Below, in pieces: positions 48,627 through 57,061 of a stretch of 64,000 nt of DNA. The stretch's first letter is position 1; the number at the start of each line of letters is the position of its first letter. Both the position numbers and the translations under genes were made by a program. Location: positions 217,528-281,527 of the forward strand of contig NZ_DATIND010000046.1 of assembly GCF_035474595.1 (NCBI RefSeq). Reading direction: 5' to 3'. The notes beneath the pieces are model-generated. The model was not told where the DNA came from. It was given only the letters and a program-made list of their open reading frames with translations, and did no database searches. This stretch comes from Longimicrobium sp. GTDB lineage: Bacteria > Gemmatimonadota > Gemmatimonadetes > Longimicrobiales > Longimicrobiaceae.

Positions 48627-50636
48627 CTACGGCGCCGGCGGCGTCCACACGTTGTTGGCGCGGTCGGCGTCGGGGAGGAGCTGCCGCGGGTCGATCTCCA
48701 CGCGCGTCGCCGCGCCCTGCGTGGGGACCAGGACGGTGACCGTCCGCGTGCCGCCGTGCGCCAGCCACTCCTCCACGCCCGCCTCCGCCTCGGCGACCAC
48801 ACCGTTCCCCGACGTCGCGGCGACGATCACGGGCATCGGGTTGTCGCCGCGGTCGCGGACGACCACCTCCACGCCGCCGCTGACCGCACGGACGGACTCG
48901 ATAGACTGGTCCAGCACGCCGGTCTCGAAGAACCACGGCGTCCAGAACCAGTCCAGGTCGCACCCGGCCACCCGCTCGAAGGTGGCGAAGAAGTCCCACG
49001 GCTGCGGGTGGCGGAACGACCAGCTCCGCGCGTACTCCCGCATCGCCCGGTCGAACGCGTTGTCGCCCAGCACGGCGCGGAGGGCGACGAGCACCGCGGC
49101 GGGCTTGCTGTATGCCGCCACCGTCCGCGCGCCGTACGGCGTGACCAGGTCGGTGTGGCGCATCAGCGGCACCTCGGCGTCGTGCCCGGCCACGCCCAGG
49201 TACGCGGCGCGGGTGCCGGCGCGCGGGTCGCTACCGCGGAAGAAGTCGGCGGCCGCGCGGTCCTCGTGGTAGCTGTTCACCCCCTCGTCCATCCACGCGT
49301 ACCGCGCCTCGTCCGAGCCCACCATCATGGGGAACCACTGGTGCCCCAGCTCGTGGGCGATGACGGCCTCCAGGCTCTCCGCCGTGGGCGCGCGGTGGAT
49401 GAAGACCAGCATCGGGTACTCCATCCCCGCGATCGGCCCCTCCGCGATCGTGGCCTGATCGTAGGCGTAGGGAATGACGAGACTGGAGAGATAGGAGATG
49501 GCGTGCTGCCCGTAGCGCCACGCCCGCTCCCACCCCGGCGCACCCGGCCGGTACAGCGCGGTGATGGCAACCGTCCGCTCGCCGCCGGCCGGGTCCGGCA
49601 CCGCCGCCCGCGCCGCGTCCCACAGGTAGTGGTCGCTCGTGGCGAAGGCGAAGTCGCGCACGTTTCGCGCGGAGAAGCGCCACGTCAGCCGCCCGTTCGC
49701 CGGGCGGGCGAGCGCCGCGCCGGACGCCAGGTCCGCCGCGGTGACCGCGTGCACCACGCTGTCGGTACCCGCGGCGGCGCGAGCCAGGCGCTCACGCGTC
49801 TGGGCAGACAGCACCTCCGCCGCGTTCGCCAGCGTCCCCGTCGCCCCGGCGATCCACCCGGCGGGCAGCGTGAGGTCGACGTCGAAGTCGCCGTACTCCA
49901 GGTAGAACTCGCCGTCGCCCAGGTACGGCGTGGCATCCCACCCGTTCACGTCGTCGTACACGGCGATCTGCGGATACCACTGGCCGACGACGAACGCGCG
50001 GGCGCCCAGCGCGTCCTCCCACGCGGTGCGGAAGGTGGGCGCGGGCGGAACCCTGTGGTGCCAGTCGATCTCGAACACCGCGCTGTCCCCCGGCGCGATG
50101 GGGCGCGGAAGGACGAGCCGCGCGAGCGTCCCCTCCACCGCGTACCCCGCCGCGGGATTCTCCGCCGCGCGCACGACGCCGATGCTCGCCGTGGGGCGCT
50201 CCGCCAGCGTCGTCCCCTGCGCCACGACGCGCTGCAGCGTGACGCCGCCGGTGTTGGGGGCGCGGCGGTTCCGGGCCGCGTTCTCGGTGTAGATGTTCTG
50301 GTAGAGGTTGAGGACGACGGTCGCGAGCGCGTCCGGCGAGCGGTTGCGGTAGACGATGCGCTCCGAGCCGTGCAGCACCGTCGACTGTGGATCCAGCTCC
50401 GCGCGGATGCGGTAGCGCACGCCCTGCTGCCAGTAGCGCGCGCCCGGCTCCCCCGTGGCCGTGCGGGTCCCCGCCGCGAGGCCGCGCCGGAACGCCTCGG
50501 AGACCGGCACCGGGCGCACGTTCCATCGCCGCGCCGTGTCCATCACGATCGACGCGGGCGTCGGGGCCGCCGTGCGCATCCCCGGCCCGCACGCGGACAG
50601 CGCCAGCGCGCAGAGCACCATCATCTTCCTCACCAT
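48627..50636 (-). CDS. M1-family metallopeptidase, lipoprotein (paralogue 1)
   Basis: A 669-residue exported aminopeptidase-like protein. Signal MVRKMMVLCALALSACGPGM with lipobox LSAC; the start at ATG 50636 follows GAGGAG. The N-terminal beta domain is followed by the gluzincin active site: exopeptidase motif GMEYPMLVF, HELGH (428-432) and the third ligand Glu in YAWMDEGVNSYHEDRAA. It should be a periplasmic or surface Zn aminopeptidase. A C-terminal beta domain closes it. A paralogue of the same layout lies upstream on the same strand at 51040-53025, with a leftover fragment of that paralogue between them. Confidence 0.93.
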   Translation of the reverse strand: MVRKMMVLCALALSACGPGMRTAAPTPASIVMDTARRWNVRPVPVSEAFRRGLAAGTRTATGEPGARYWQQGVRYRIRAELDPQSTVLHGSERIVYRNRSPDALATVVLNLYQNIYTENAARNRRAPNTGGVTLQRVVAQGTTLAERPTASIGVVRAAENPAAGYAVEGTLARLVLPRPIAPGDSAVFEIDWHHRVPPAPTFRTAWEDALGARAFVVGQWYPQIAVYDDVNGWDATPYLGDGEFYLEYGDFDVDLTLPAGWIAGATGTLANAAEVLSAQTRERLARAAAGTDSVVHAVTAADLASGAALARPANGRLTWRFSARNVRDFAFATSDHYLWDAARAAVPDPAGGERTVAITALYRPGAPGWERAWRYGQHAISYLSSLVIPYAYDQATIAEGPIAGMEYPMLVFIHRAPTAESLEAVIAHELGHQWFPMMVGSDEARYAWMDEGVNSYHEDRAAADFFRGSDPRAGTRAAYLGVAGHDAEVPLMRHTDLVTPYGARTVAAYSKPAAVLVALRAVLGDNAFDRAMREYARSWSFRHPQPWDFFATFERVAGCDLDWFWTPWFFETGVLDQSIESVRAVSGGVEVVVRDRGDNPMPVIVAATSGNGVVAEAEAGVEEWLAHGGTRTVTVLVPTQGAATRVEIDPRQLLPDADRANNVWTPPAP

Positions 50637-50721
50637 CCCCATCTCCTCAGAAAAGCAACGGATGTCACACTGAATTCGGGGATCGATCGTGCAATCCGGA
50701 AGCGCACGTGCGACCTCGCCC

Positions 50722-50834
50722 ATAGATCCTTCGGCCTGCCACCACTCGTGCTGAGCAAAGATGGTGTGGCCGGCCTCAGGATGACGTCCCTCTGTGCGTT
50801 TGTCATGCACAGGTGATTGCCAGATCCGGTAGGG
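50722..50834. repeat. Dispersed repeat (GGCAATCACCTG ... GGCCGAAGGATC type)
   Basis: Read on the minus strand it runs from GGATCTGGCAATCACCTGTG to GGCCGAAGGATC. Its first half matches 62655-62716 and its last part resembles 63818-63875. It sits just before the fragment of the M1 gene. Confidence 0.78.
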
Positions 50835-50937
50835 CGGGCACTTGGCCCACGTCGCGCACCGTCACCGTCACGTTCCCCGCGCCCGGCGTCACCGTGCCCA
50901 GCCCCAGGTCGAGCGTGGCGTTGGTGAAGAACCACGG
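50832..50937 (-). pseudogene. Duplicated fragment of the M1 peptidase gene
   Basis: About 105 bases that differ from 51236-51341 in only two or three places. The fragment encodes, in the right frame, the segment NATLDLGLGTVTPGAGNVTV of the upstream M1 paralogue. It has no start and no catalytic part. High identity means a recent duplication or recombination event. The rest of 50637-51039 holds no gene. Confidence 0.85.
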
Positions 50938-51039
50938 AGGGGCGGAGAGCTCCTCCGTTTCCTCCGCGTGATCCAAATGGAAAGGCGGCCCCGCGCCGGC
51001 AGCCGCCCTTCCGCGCCCTCTCCATCTACCGAAGAACGG

Positions 51040-53025
51040 TCACTGCCCGGTCCACACGTTGTTGCGGCGGTTCACGTCCGGGAACTGCTGCTCGGGGTCG
51101 ATCTCCACCCGCGTCACCCGCCCCTGCACCGGGATGGTGATGGTCACCGCGCGCTGGTTGGGCGGGTTCAGGAAGCGCTCCGCGGGAATGGTCTGCCGCA
51201 CCACGCCGGCATCGGTCGTCACCACCACGAAGGCGGGGGCGGGCACCTGGCCCACGTCGCGCACCGTCACCGTCACGTTCCCCGCGCCCGGCGTCACCGT
51301 GCCCAGCCCCAGGTCCAGCGTGGCGTTGGTGAAGAACCACGGGTACCAGAACCAGTCCAGGTCGCGCCCCGCCACCCGCTCGAAGGTGTTGAAGAAGTCC
51401 CACGGATACGGGTGCTTCAGCATCCACTCGTTCATGTAGGTGCGCATGGCCGTGTGGAACACCGAGTCGCCCAGCGTGGCCCGCAGCGCCCGCATCACCA
51501 GCCCCGGCTTGTAGTAGCCCGCGACCCCGAGCGACTCGTTGTCCAGCGACTCGCCGTTGCGCATCAGCGGCACGTCGCCGCGGCGGCCGGCCACCGTCAG
51601 GTAGTAGCCACGCGGCTCGGTCCAGTGGTCGGTGCCGCGCCAGTAGTCGTTGTACGCCAGCGCTTCCTGGTAGGTGTTGATCCCCTCGTCCATCCACACC
51701 GCCACGGCCTCGTCGCCGCCCACCATCATGGGGAACCACTCGTGCCCCACCTCGTGGCCCACCACGGCGTACAGCTCCTTCTCGCCCCCCGTGGGCGGCC
51801 GTCCCACGAACACGATCATCGGGTACTCCATCCCGTACACCGGCCCCTCGGTGACCGTGATCTGCGGGTAGATGTACGGCACCTCCTCGCGGCTCAGGAA
51901 GGAGATGGCGTGCGCGCCGTGCCGCACCGCGTGGTCCCAGAAGGGCGCGCCGGTGCGGTAGAAGGCGTACGCGGGGATGTACTTCACCCCGCCCCCCGCC
52001 TGCGGGATGGGGGCGCGCATGGCGTCCCAGTTGTAGCGGTTGCTGGTGGCCCAGGCCACGTCGCGCACGTTCTGCGCGGTGTAGCGCCAGGTCACCATCC
52101 CCCCGTCGCCCTGCAGCGTGCCGCGCCCCAGGTTCTCGGCCTCGTGCCCCACCACGTGCACCGGCGAGTCCTGCTGCATGGCCTGCGCGAGGCGCTGGCG
52201 CACCTCGGGGGTCAGCACCTGCTCGGGGTTCTGCAGCGTTCCCGTTCCCGCCACCAGCCACCCCGCCGGCGCGGTGACCGAGTAGTCGAAGTCGCCGTAG
52301 TCCAGGTAGAACTCGGCGTTGCCGGTGTACGGCGTCACGTCGGCGCCCATCACGTCGTCGTACACGGCGAGCTGGGGATACCACTGCGCCACCTGCAGCA
52401 CCCGGCCACCCAGCGCGTCCTCGTAGCCGGTGCGCGGCGCGGTGGAGGGCGGCACGCGGAAGCTCCACTCGAACTCGAACACCGCGCTGTCGCCCGGCGC
52501 CAGCGGGCGCGGGAGGTAGATGCGGCCCAGCGAGCCGTTCTCGAACCACCCCGCCGCCACGTTCACCGCCGCCAGGTTCTGCTCCACCTGCATGGAGCTG
52601 AGGCGCGCCAGCGTCTGCCCCTGCGCGGCCACGCGCGTCATGGTCAGCCCGCCGGTGACGTTGCGGAACAGGTTCTGGTAGAGGTTGAGGACGACGAAGC
52701 GCAGCGCGTCGGGCGAGTGGTTGAAGTACACCACGCGCTCGCGGCCGCTCACGCGCAGCGAGTCCGGCGCCACCCGCGCCTGGATGCTGTAGCGCTGGCG
52801 CTGCTGCCAGTAGCGGGGGCCCGGCGCGCCGGTGGTGCCGCGGGTGCCGCGCTGCACGGCCGCCATGTACTCGGGGATCACGGGCACGGGCTGCAGCAGC
52901 GGGCGCGCGGCGGTGTCGCCGGCGGCGCCGCGCGGCACGGGCGCCACGATGGGCTCCGCCACGGGCGCACACGCCGAGAGGACGGCGCCCAGCAGCGCCG
53001 CGCTGTAAACGAACCGGATGGACAA
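51040..53025 (-). CDS. M1-family metallopeptidase, lipoprotein (paralogue 2)
   Basis: A 661-residue exported protein of the same architecture as the 48627-50636 product. TTG 53025 is the only start that places the signal SIRFVYSAALLGAVLSAC (lipobox LSAC) at the N-terminus; CGGAG lies nine bases ahead. Active site: GMEYPMIVFVG, HEVGH (424-428) and Glu in VWMDEGINTYQEALAY. C-terminal repeats of beta strands follow. Expected to be a Zn-dependent aminopeptidase acting on peptides outside the cytoplasm. The divergence from the paralogue is moderate, so the gene duplication is old, unlike the fresh fragment between the two. Confidence 0.92.
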   Translation of the reverse strand: MSIRFVYSAALLGAVLSACAPVAEPIVAPVPRGAAGDTAARPLLQPVPVIPEYMAAVQRGTRGTTGAPGPRYWQQRQRYSIQARVAPDSLRVSGRERVVYFNHSPDALRFVVLNLYQNLFRNVTGGLTMTRVAAQGQTLARLSSMQVEQNLAAVNVAAGWFENGSLGRIYLPRPLAPGDSAVFEFEWSFRVPPSTAPRTGYEDALGGRVLQVAQWYPQLAVYDDVMGADVTPYTGNAEFYLDYGDFDYSVTAPAGWLVAGTGTLQNPEQVLTPEVRQRLAQAMQQDSPVHVVGHEAENLGRGTLQGDGGMVTWRYTAQNVRDVAWATSNRYNWDAMRAPIPQAGGGVKYIPAYAFYRTGAPFWDHAVRHGAHAISFLSREEVPYIYPQITVTEGPVYGMEYPMIVFVGRPPTGGEKELYAVVGHEVGHEWFPMMVGGDEAVAVWMDEGINTYQEALAYNDYWRGTDHWTEPRGYYLTVAGRRGDVPLMRNGESLDNESLGVAGYYKPGLVMRALRATLGDSVFHTAMRTYMNEWMLKHPYPWDFFNTFERVAGRDLDWFWYPWFFTNATLDLGLGTVTPGAGNVTVTVRDVGQVPAPAFVVVTTDAGVVRQTIPAERFLNPPNQRAVTITIPVQGRVTRVEIDPEQQFPDVNRRNNVWTGQ

Positions 53026-53173
53026 GATGTGGGGCTCCGCGTTAAGGACCGGACTGCGGAAACAAGCAAGCGACGGGGAATCAAAACGCGGGCCAGCATA
53101 AGCGCAGCGCCCGCCCCTCCGCAATCGGGAGTGGGCGGGCGCGTCAACATCCATCGACCGTGGATCGATCTCC

Positions 53174-53707
53174 CTACAGTGCCATCTCCATCTCCACCTC
53201 GGGGGAGAAGATGGTGCCGGGGACGAAGCGGAAGCCGGCCTTCTCGTAGCTGCGCAGCGCCGGGCGGTTGTGCGGCTCGACCGAAAGCCAGAGTCCGCGC
53301 AGCTCCATCGACCGCGCCAGCTCGACGGAGAGGCGGTTCACCTGCGTGCCCACCCCCTGCCCGCGCACCTCGCGCGAAAGGAAGATGGCGTACTCGTTCA
53401 CCCCCGGCTTGCCGGTGGGGATCAGCATGGCGTGGCCGATCAGGCGGCCGTCGCGCTCCACGGCCAGGTGCGTGCCGTTGGGGAGCACCTGGTCCAGCCA
53501 GCGGGCCACGCGCGGGCGGCCGTCGGGGGGCAGCCCCTGCGCGGCGCGCTTGGGGTCGAAGGCGTCGTAGAAGTCTTCCAGGGCGGCGCGGTCTTCCGCG
53601 CGCAGCTCCCGTACGGTGAACACGCGGCCTCCCTTGTCGTGGAGGTGGGCGGGGATGAGGGGAAACACGGTGGGCACCGGGAGGGCGGCGGGGGCGGCGG
53701 CCATCAT
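53174..53707 (-). CDS. GNAT acetyltransferase in the acuB-acuC operon (AcuA-like position)
   Basis: The 177-residue protein has an N-terminal hydrophobic Pro-rich arm (about 1-30) and a GNAT domain (about 30-177): VFTVRELRAEDRAALEDFYD, HLAVERDGRLIGHAMLIP and the acetyl-CoA loop REVRGQGVGTQVNRLSVE (Q/RxxGxG). The start ATG 53707 overlaps the acuC-like stop (TGATG), so the two are coupled. In Bacillus subtilis the acuABC operon pairs an acetyltransferase with a deacetylase to control acetyl-CoA synthetase. By position this protein fills the AcuA place, though its sequence is a general GNAT and may act on another substrate. Confidence 0.87.
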   Translation of the reverse strand: MMAAAPAALPVPTVFPLIPAHLHDKGGRVFTVRELRAEDRAALEDFYDAFDPKRAAQGLPPDGRPRVARWLDQVLPNGTHLAVERDGRLIGHAMLIPTGKPGVNEYAIFLSREVRGQGVGTQVNRLSVELARSMELRGLWLSVEPHNRPALRSYEKAGFRFVPGTIFSPEVEMEMAL

Positions 53708-54891
53708 CAGAACCCCAGCCCCCAGCCGCGCAGCAGCGGGTACGCCTGCCGGCGCAGCGACTCGAAGGTGCGGCGGTTGGTGGCCTCGATCTCGTCGCGG
53801 CGGGGGACGGGCGGGTAGGCGCCCTCGGGGTCGCGCAGGCGCTCGGGCAGGAGCTCCGGGCTCTCCCCCTGCCACCGGTCCAGCCACTCGCGCGGGATGG
53901 CGTCGGGCGCCTGCTGCCCGCTGAGCCCCGCCCACACCAGCGTCCACGCGCGGGGAACCACGCTCCACACCGCGTACCCGCCGCCGCCGGTGGCGACGAC
54001 CCGGCCGCCGCACAGGCGGTCCGCCGTCTCGCACACCACGCGGACGGTCTCCTCGTACAGCCGGGTGGATGCGCGCAGGTGGGTGAGCGGGTCCAGCATG
54101 TGGCCGTCGCAGCCGTTCTGCAGGACGATCACGTCGGGGCGGAAGGCCTCGGCCGCCTCGGGGATCAGCTTGGCCTGGATCGAGGTCCAGGAGCCGTCCT
54201 CGGTGAACGGGTCCAGCGGCAGGTTCAGCGAGTAGCCGTATCCCTCGCCGTCGCCCAGCTCGTCCACGAAGCCGGTGCCGGGAAAGAGGTATCGCCCCGA
54301 CTCGTGGATGGAGAGGGTGAGTACCTCGGGGTCCTGGTAGAAGATCCCCTGCACCCCGTCGCCGTGGTGGGCGTCGTAGTCGAGGTACATCACCCGCGCG
54401 CCGTGCGCCTCGCGGATCCAGGCGATGGCCGCGGCCAGGTCGCTGTACACGCAGAAGCCGGATCCGCGGTCGCGGTGCGCGTGGTGCAGCCCGCCGCAGA
54501 GGTTGAAGGCGCGCGTTACCTCGCCGCCCATCACCAGCTCGGCCGCGCGGATCGAGCCGCCGCAGACCAGCGACGTCACCTCGTGCATTCCGGGGAAGAC
54601 CGGCGTGTCGTCGGTCCCCAATCCCCACCGCCACGCGTCCGAGACGTCGGCGCCCGGCGCGCTGAAGCGCTTCACCGCATCGATGTACTCGGGCGAATGG
54701 ACGCGCAGAAGCTCGGCGTCCGTCGCCTGGCGGGGCGCGACGATCGGCGTGCGCTCGCCGCCGGCGAGACCCATCGCCTCGATGAGGGAGACGGTGAGCT
54801 CCAGGCGCTTGGGGTTGAACGGGTGGTCGGGGCGGAACTGGTAGGCGGTGACCGCGGGGTCCCAGATCAGCGCCGTGCGGTGCTCGCTCAC
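53707..54891 (-). CDS. acuC: Histone-deacetylase-family protein, acetoin utilisation AcuC type
   Basis: A 394-residue Zn-dependent deacetylase of the arginase/deacetylase fold. Active-site stretches: GGLHHAHRDRGSGFCVYSDL (His-His), MYLDYDAHHGDGVQ (Asp-x-His zinc ligands) and VLQNGCDGHMLDPL (Asp). AcuC-type proteins deacetylate acetyl-lysine, in B. subtilis on acetyl-CoA synthetase. The start ATG 54891 overlaps the stop of the AcuB-like gene (ATGA). Full length; lies between AcuB-like and GNAT genes in one operon. Confidence 0.93.
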   Translation of the reverse strand: MSEHRTALIWDPAVTAYQFRPDHPFNPKRLELTVSLIEAMGLAGGERTPIVAPRQATDAELLRVHSPEYIDAVKRFSAPGADVSDAWRWGLGTDDTPVFPGMHEVTSLVCGGSIRAAELVMGGEVTRAFNLCGGLHHAHRDRGSGFCVYSDLAAAIAWIREAHGARVMYLDYDAHHGDGVQGIFYQDPEVLTLSIHESGRYLFPGTGFVDELGDGEGYGYSLNLPLDPFTEDGSWTSIQAKLIPEAAEAFRPDVIVLQNGCDGHMLDPLTHLRASTRLYEETVRVVCETADRLCGGRVVATGGGGYAVWSVVPRAWTLVWAGLSGQQAPDAIPREWLDRWQGESPELLPERLRDPEGAYPPVPRRDEIEATNRRTFESLRRQAYPLLRGWGLGF

Positions 54892-55559
54892 GCGTCCATC
54901 CCCCGGCGCAGGTCCGCCTCGAGCGAGGGCCAGCCGACCGTGGCGCCCGCGCGCTCCAGCGCCTCGATCGCCTCGCGCGGATCGATCGTCGCGACGTGCA
55001 GCACCGCCGTCTTCCGCCCGTCCTTTCCGTCCGGCAGCACCATCAGGCTGGTGACATTCAGCTTCAGCTCGCCGCCGATGATCGCGAGGAGGCGCGCCAA
55101 TTCTCCCGGCCGGTCGGCGATGGAGACTTCCAGCCGCGACGACGGCCCGCCCGCCGCCAGCACCTCTGCGAAGGCCACCACCACGTCGGTCTCGGTGATG
55201 ACGCCCAGCAGATGCCCGTGCGCGTCGACCACGGGAAGCGCGCCGATGCGGTGGCGGCAGATCTGCTCGGCCGCGTCTTCCACCGCGTCGAACGGGCCGG
55301 CGGTGATCACCTCGCGCGTCATCACCCGCTCCACGGGGGTGCGCTCCAGCATGGCGGCGCGCTCGGGGTCGGCCACCTCGATGGGAGACGGCATCGCCAG
55401 CCGGATGTCGCGGTCGGAGAGGATGCCGACCAGCTCGCCGTTGCGCACCACGGGAAGGTGGCGGACGCGGTGCTCGCGCGTGAGCCGCAGCGCGTGCGCC
55501 AGGGAGTCCTCCGGCGTCACGGTCACGGGCTCCGCGGTCATGCGGTTCTTGACCAGCAT
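54888..55559 (-). CDS. acuB: CBS-CBS-ACT protein, AcuB-like
   Basis: The 223-residue protein has two CBS units (about 5-60 and 75-135: RVRHLPVVRNGELVGILSDR, RIGALPVVDAHGHLLGVITE) and an ACT-like domain (about 143-215: LEVSIADRPGELARLLAIIG). This is the AcuB layout; CBS pairs bind adenosine nucleotides and ACT domains amino acids or other small ligands. It is the first gene of the acuB-acuC-GNAT operon and probably senses energy state or metabolites for it. The start is ATG 55559. Confidence 0.93.
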   Translation of the reverse strand: MLVKNRMTAEPVTVTPEDSLAHALRLTREHRVRHLPVVRNGELVGILSDRDIRLAMPSPIEVADPERAAMLERTPVERVMTREVITAGPFDAVEDAAEQICRHRIGALPVVDAHGHLLGVITETDVVVAFAEVLAAGGPSSRLEVSIADRPGELARLLAIIGGELKLNVTSLMVLPDGKDGRKTAVLHVATIDPREAIEALERAGATVGWPSLEADLRRGMDA

Positions 55560-55883
55560 GTCTGTATCTTCTGACGGATCTTCAGGATGATCGAAGGACA
55601 GATCTTGAACTGCAGGTTCCGGGCGTGTTTGGCGCCGAGGTGCGGAACCGGGCTGCGCGTCCTCACCCTCGCGCCGCCCTCACCCCGCGCCGGAGGGCGC
55701 GACCCTCTCCCGTTCCGGGAGAGGGTGGCTCTCCAGCATCTCCGCGATTCCGCAACTCCTTCACACGCAAGTGCTTGTGGGACCGAGTCGATGCCGGAAA
55801 GCTACCTCTCCCGGTACGGGAGAGGTGGACGGCCTAGGCCGGCCGGAGAGGGCGCGATGCCAGCCTCGCGCACCGATCCCCAT
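55560..55883. repeat. Repeat-filled 324-base gap
   Basis: Contains a CCCTCTCCCG/CGGGAGAGGG hairpin unit (about 55670-55735) and a well conserved copy of the two-hairpin repeat (55791-55862). It separates the acu operon from the DUF3293 gene on the same strand. No gene was recognised. Confidence 0.8.
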
Positions 55884-56324
55884 CTACCGGGCATCCAGTA
55901 CCTCCCCGATCTCCCCGCCACAGAACCTCGCGCGGGTGCAGACGATCGTCACCCCGCCCTCCGCATCGATCCACACGATCGCGTTCTGGCCGAACTCCGC
56001 GCCGAGCCGGATGGCGTCGCCGCGCACGTCGCCGCGGAGGCACCAGCCGGGCTCGTCCCACGACCCGTCATCCCCCGTCCCGTGCGCGAGCGTCGGCCAC
56101 GCAATGAGTCCCGCGGCGGCGATGCGGGCGCGGAGCTGGCCGTCGGCGCGCTCGTTCTCATCCAGCGAAAGCTGCGCGGAGGCCGGGTTCCAGGCGGTGA
56201 CGATGCCGGCGGGGCGGAGCGGCGGCGGCGCGGAGCGGCCCGGGCGCACCTCGACCTCACCGCCGGGACCATGGACGGTCCAGACGGTGGCGAGGTAGGC
56301 GTGCAGGAGGTCGGAGTCGCTCAC
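55884..56324 (-). CDS. DUF3293-domain protein
   Basis: A 146-residue protein of the DUF3293 family: HAYLATVWTVHG at the start, PAGIVTAWNPASAQLSLDEN in the first half and GQNAIVWIDAEGGVTIVCTR near the end. No signal peptide. The family has no established function. The start is ATG 56324. The end of the secreted-protein gene lies 45 bases upstream on the same strand. Confidence 0.87.
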   Translation of the reverse strand: MSDSDLLHAYLATVWTVHGPGGEVEVRPGRSAPPPLRPAGIVTAWNPASAQLSLDENERADGQLRARIAAAGLIAWPTLAHGTGDDGSWDEPGWCLRGDVRGDAIRLGAEFGQNAIVWIDAEGGVTIVCTRARFCGGEIGEVLDAR

Positions 56325-56369
56325 GGTGCGCGGGAAAAGGGCGGGGCGCCCATCCCCGGCGGATGGGGC

Positions 56370-56804
56370 TCAGTAGCGCTCTTCGCGGGCCAGCCCGCCG
56401 CCCGCGCCGTACACGCGCAGGACGTTGGCGCGGCCGTCGTAGTCGGTGTCCACCAGCTGGTAGGCCCGCGCGCCGTCGCGGAACACCTCCACCTGGTCGG
56501 CGCGGCCGTCGCCGTTGCGGTCGCTCCACGCCTCCACCGGGCGCGACTGCGCGGTGAAGCGCACGAAGCGCGGGCGCGCGCCGCCGTCGTCGCCGCTGGC
56601 GCGCACCTGGTCCAGCTGCACGCCCGTGCCGCCGAACCACGCGCCCAGCGAACCCCTCCACCCGCCGTCCAGCTCGCCCGCGGCGGGCATCTGCGGCATC
56701 TGCCGCGACGGCGGAGTCCACTCCTGCCCGGCCCGGGCCGGCGCCGCGCCCAGCGCGACCGCCGCCAGCACCACCAGGCCCGCGGCCGTGTGGATGCGTT
56801 GCAT
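56370..56804 (-). CDS. Secreted protein with EF-hand-like / FG-GAP-like Asp motifs
   Basis: A 144-residue exported protein. Signal peptide MQRIHTAAGLVVLAAVALGA ending near AARAG. The mature part has two Asp-rich loops, WSDRNGDGRADQVEVFRDG and LVDTDYDGRANVLRVYGAGG, like calcium-binding or FG-GAP loops. GAGGTGCCAG precedes ATG 56804. It probably binds Ca2+ outside the cell, an inference from the loops. Its neighbour in the opposite direction is a Ser/Thr kinase, 257 bases away. Confidence 0.8.
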   Translation of the reverse strand: MQRIHTAAGLVVLAAVALGAAPARAGQEWTPPSRQMPQMPAAGELDGGWRGSLGAWFGGTGVQLDQVRASGDDGGARPRFVRFTAQSRPVEAWSDRNGDGRADQVEVFRDGARAYQLVDTDYDGRANVLRVYGAGGGLAREERY

Positions 56805-57061
56805 CTGGCACCTCTTTGGGAATGGGGTCCCTCTCGTCCTCGCGCGGGGCTCGCGGGGGTCACCTGGGGGGACGAAGGCGGGGGGCCGAGCGTCACGTCC
56901 GGGACCGGGCGCGGGGATGGCGGGGAGACCGGTTTCCAACCTCAACCCCTACCCTGCCGAAACGCCGGGGTTCCGCGCGGGGTACGCGCGTTGCGTAGCA
57001 TTCATGCGGATTTCCATGCGTCCATCGGCCCCGGGCGCCCAACCTTCTGCGGGACAACCAG

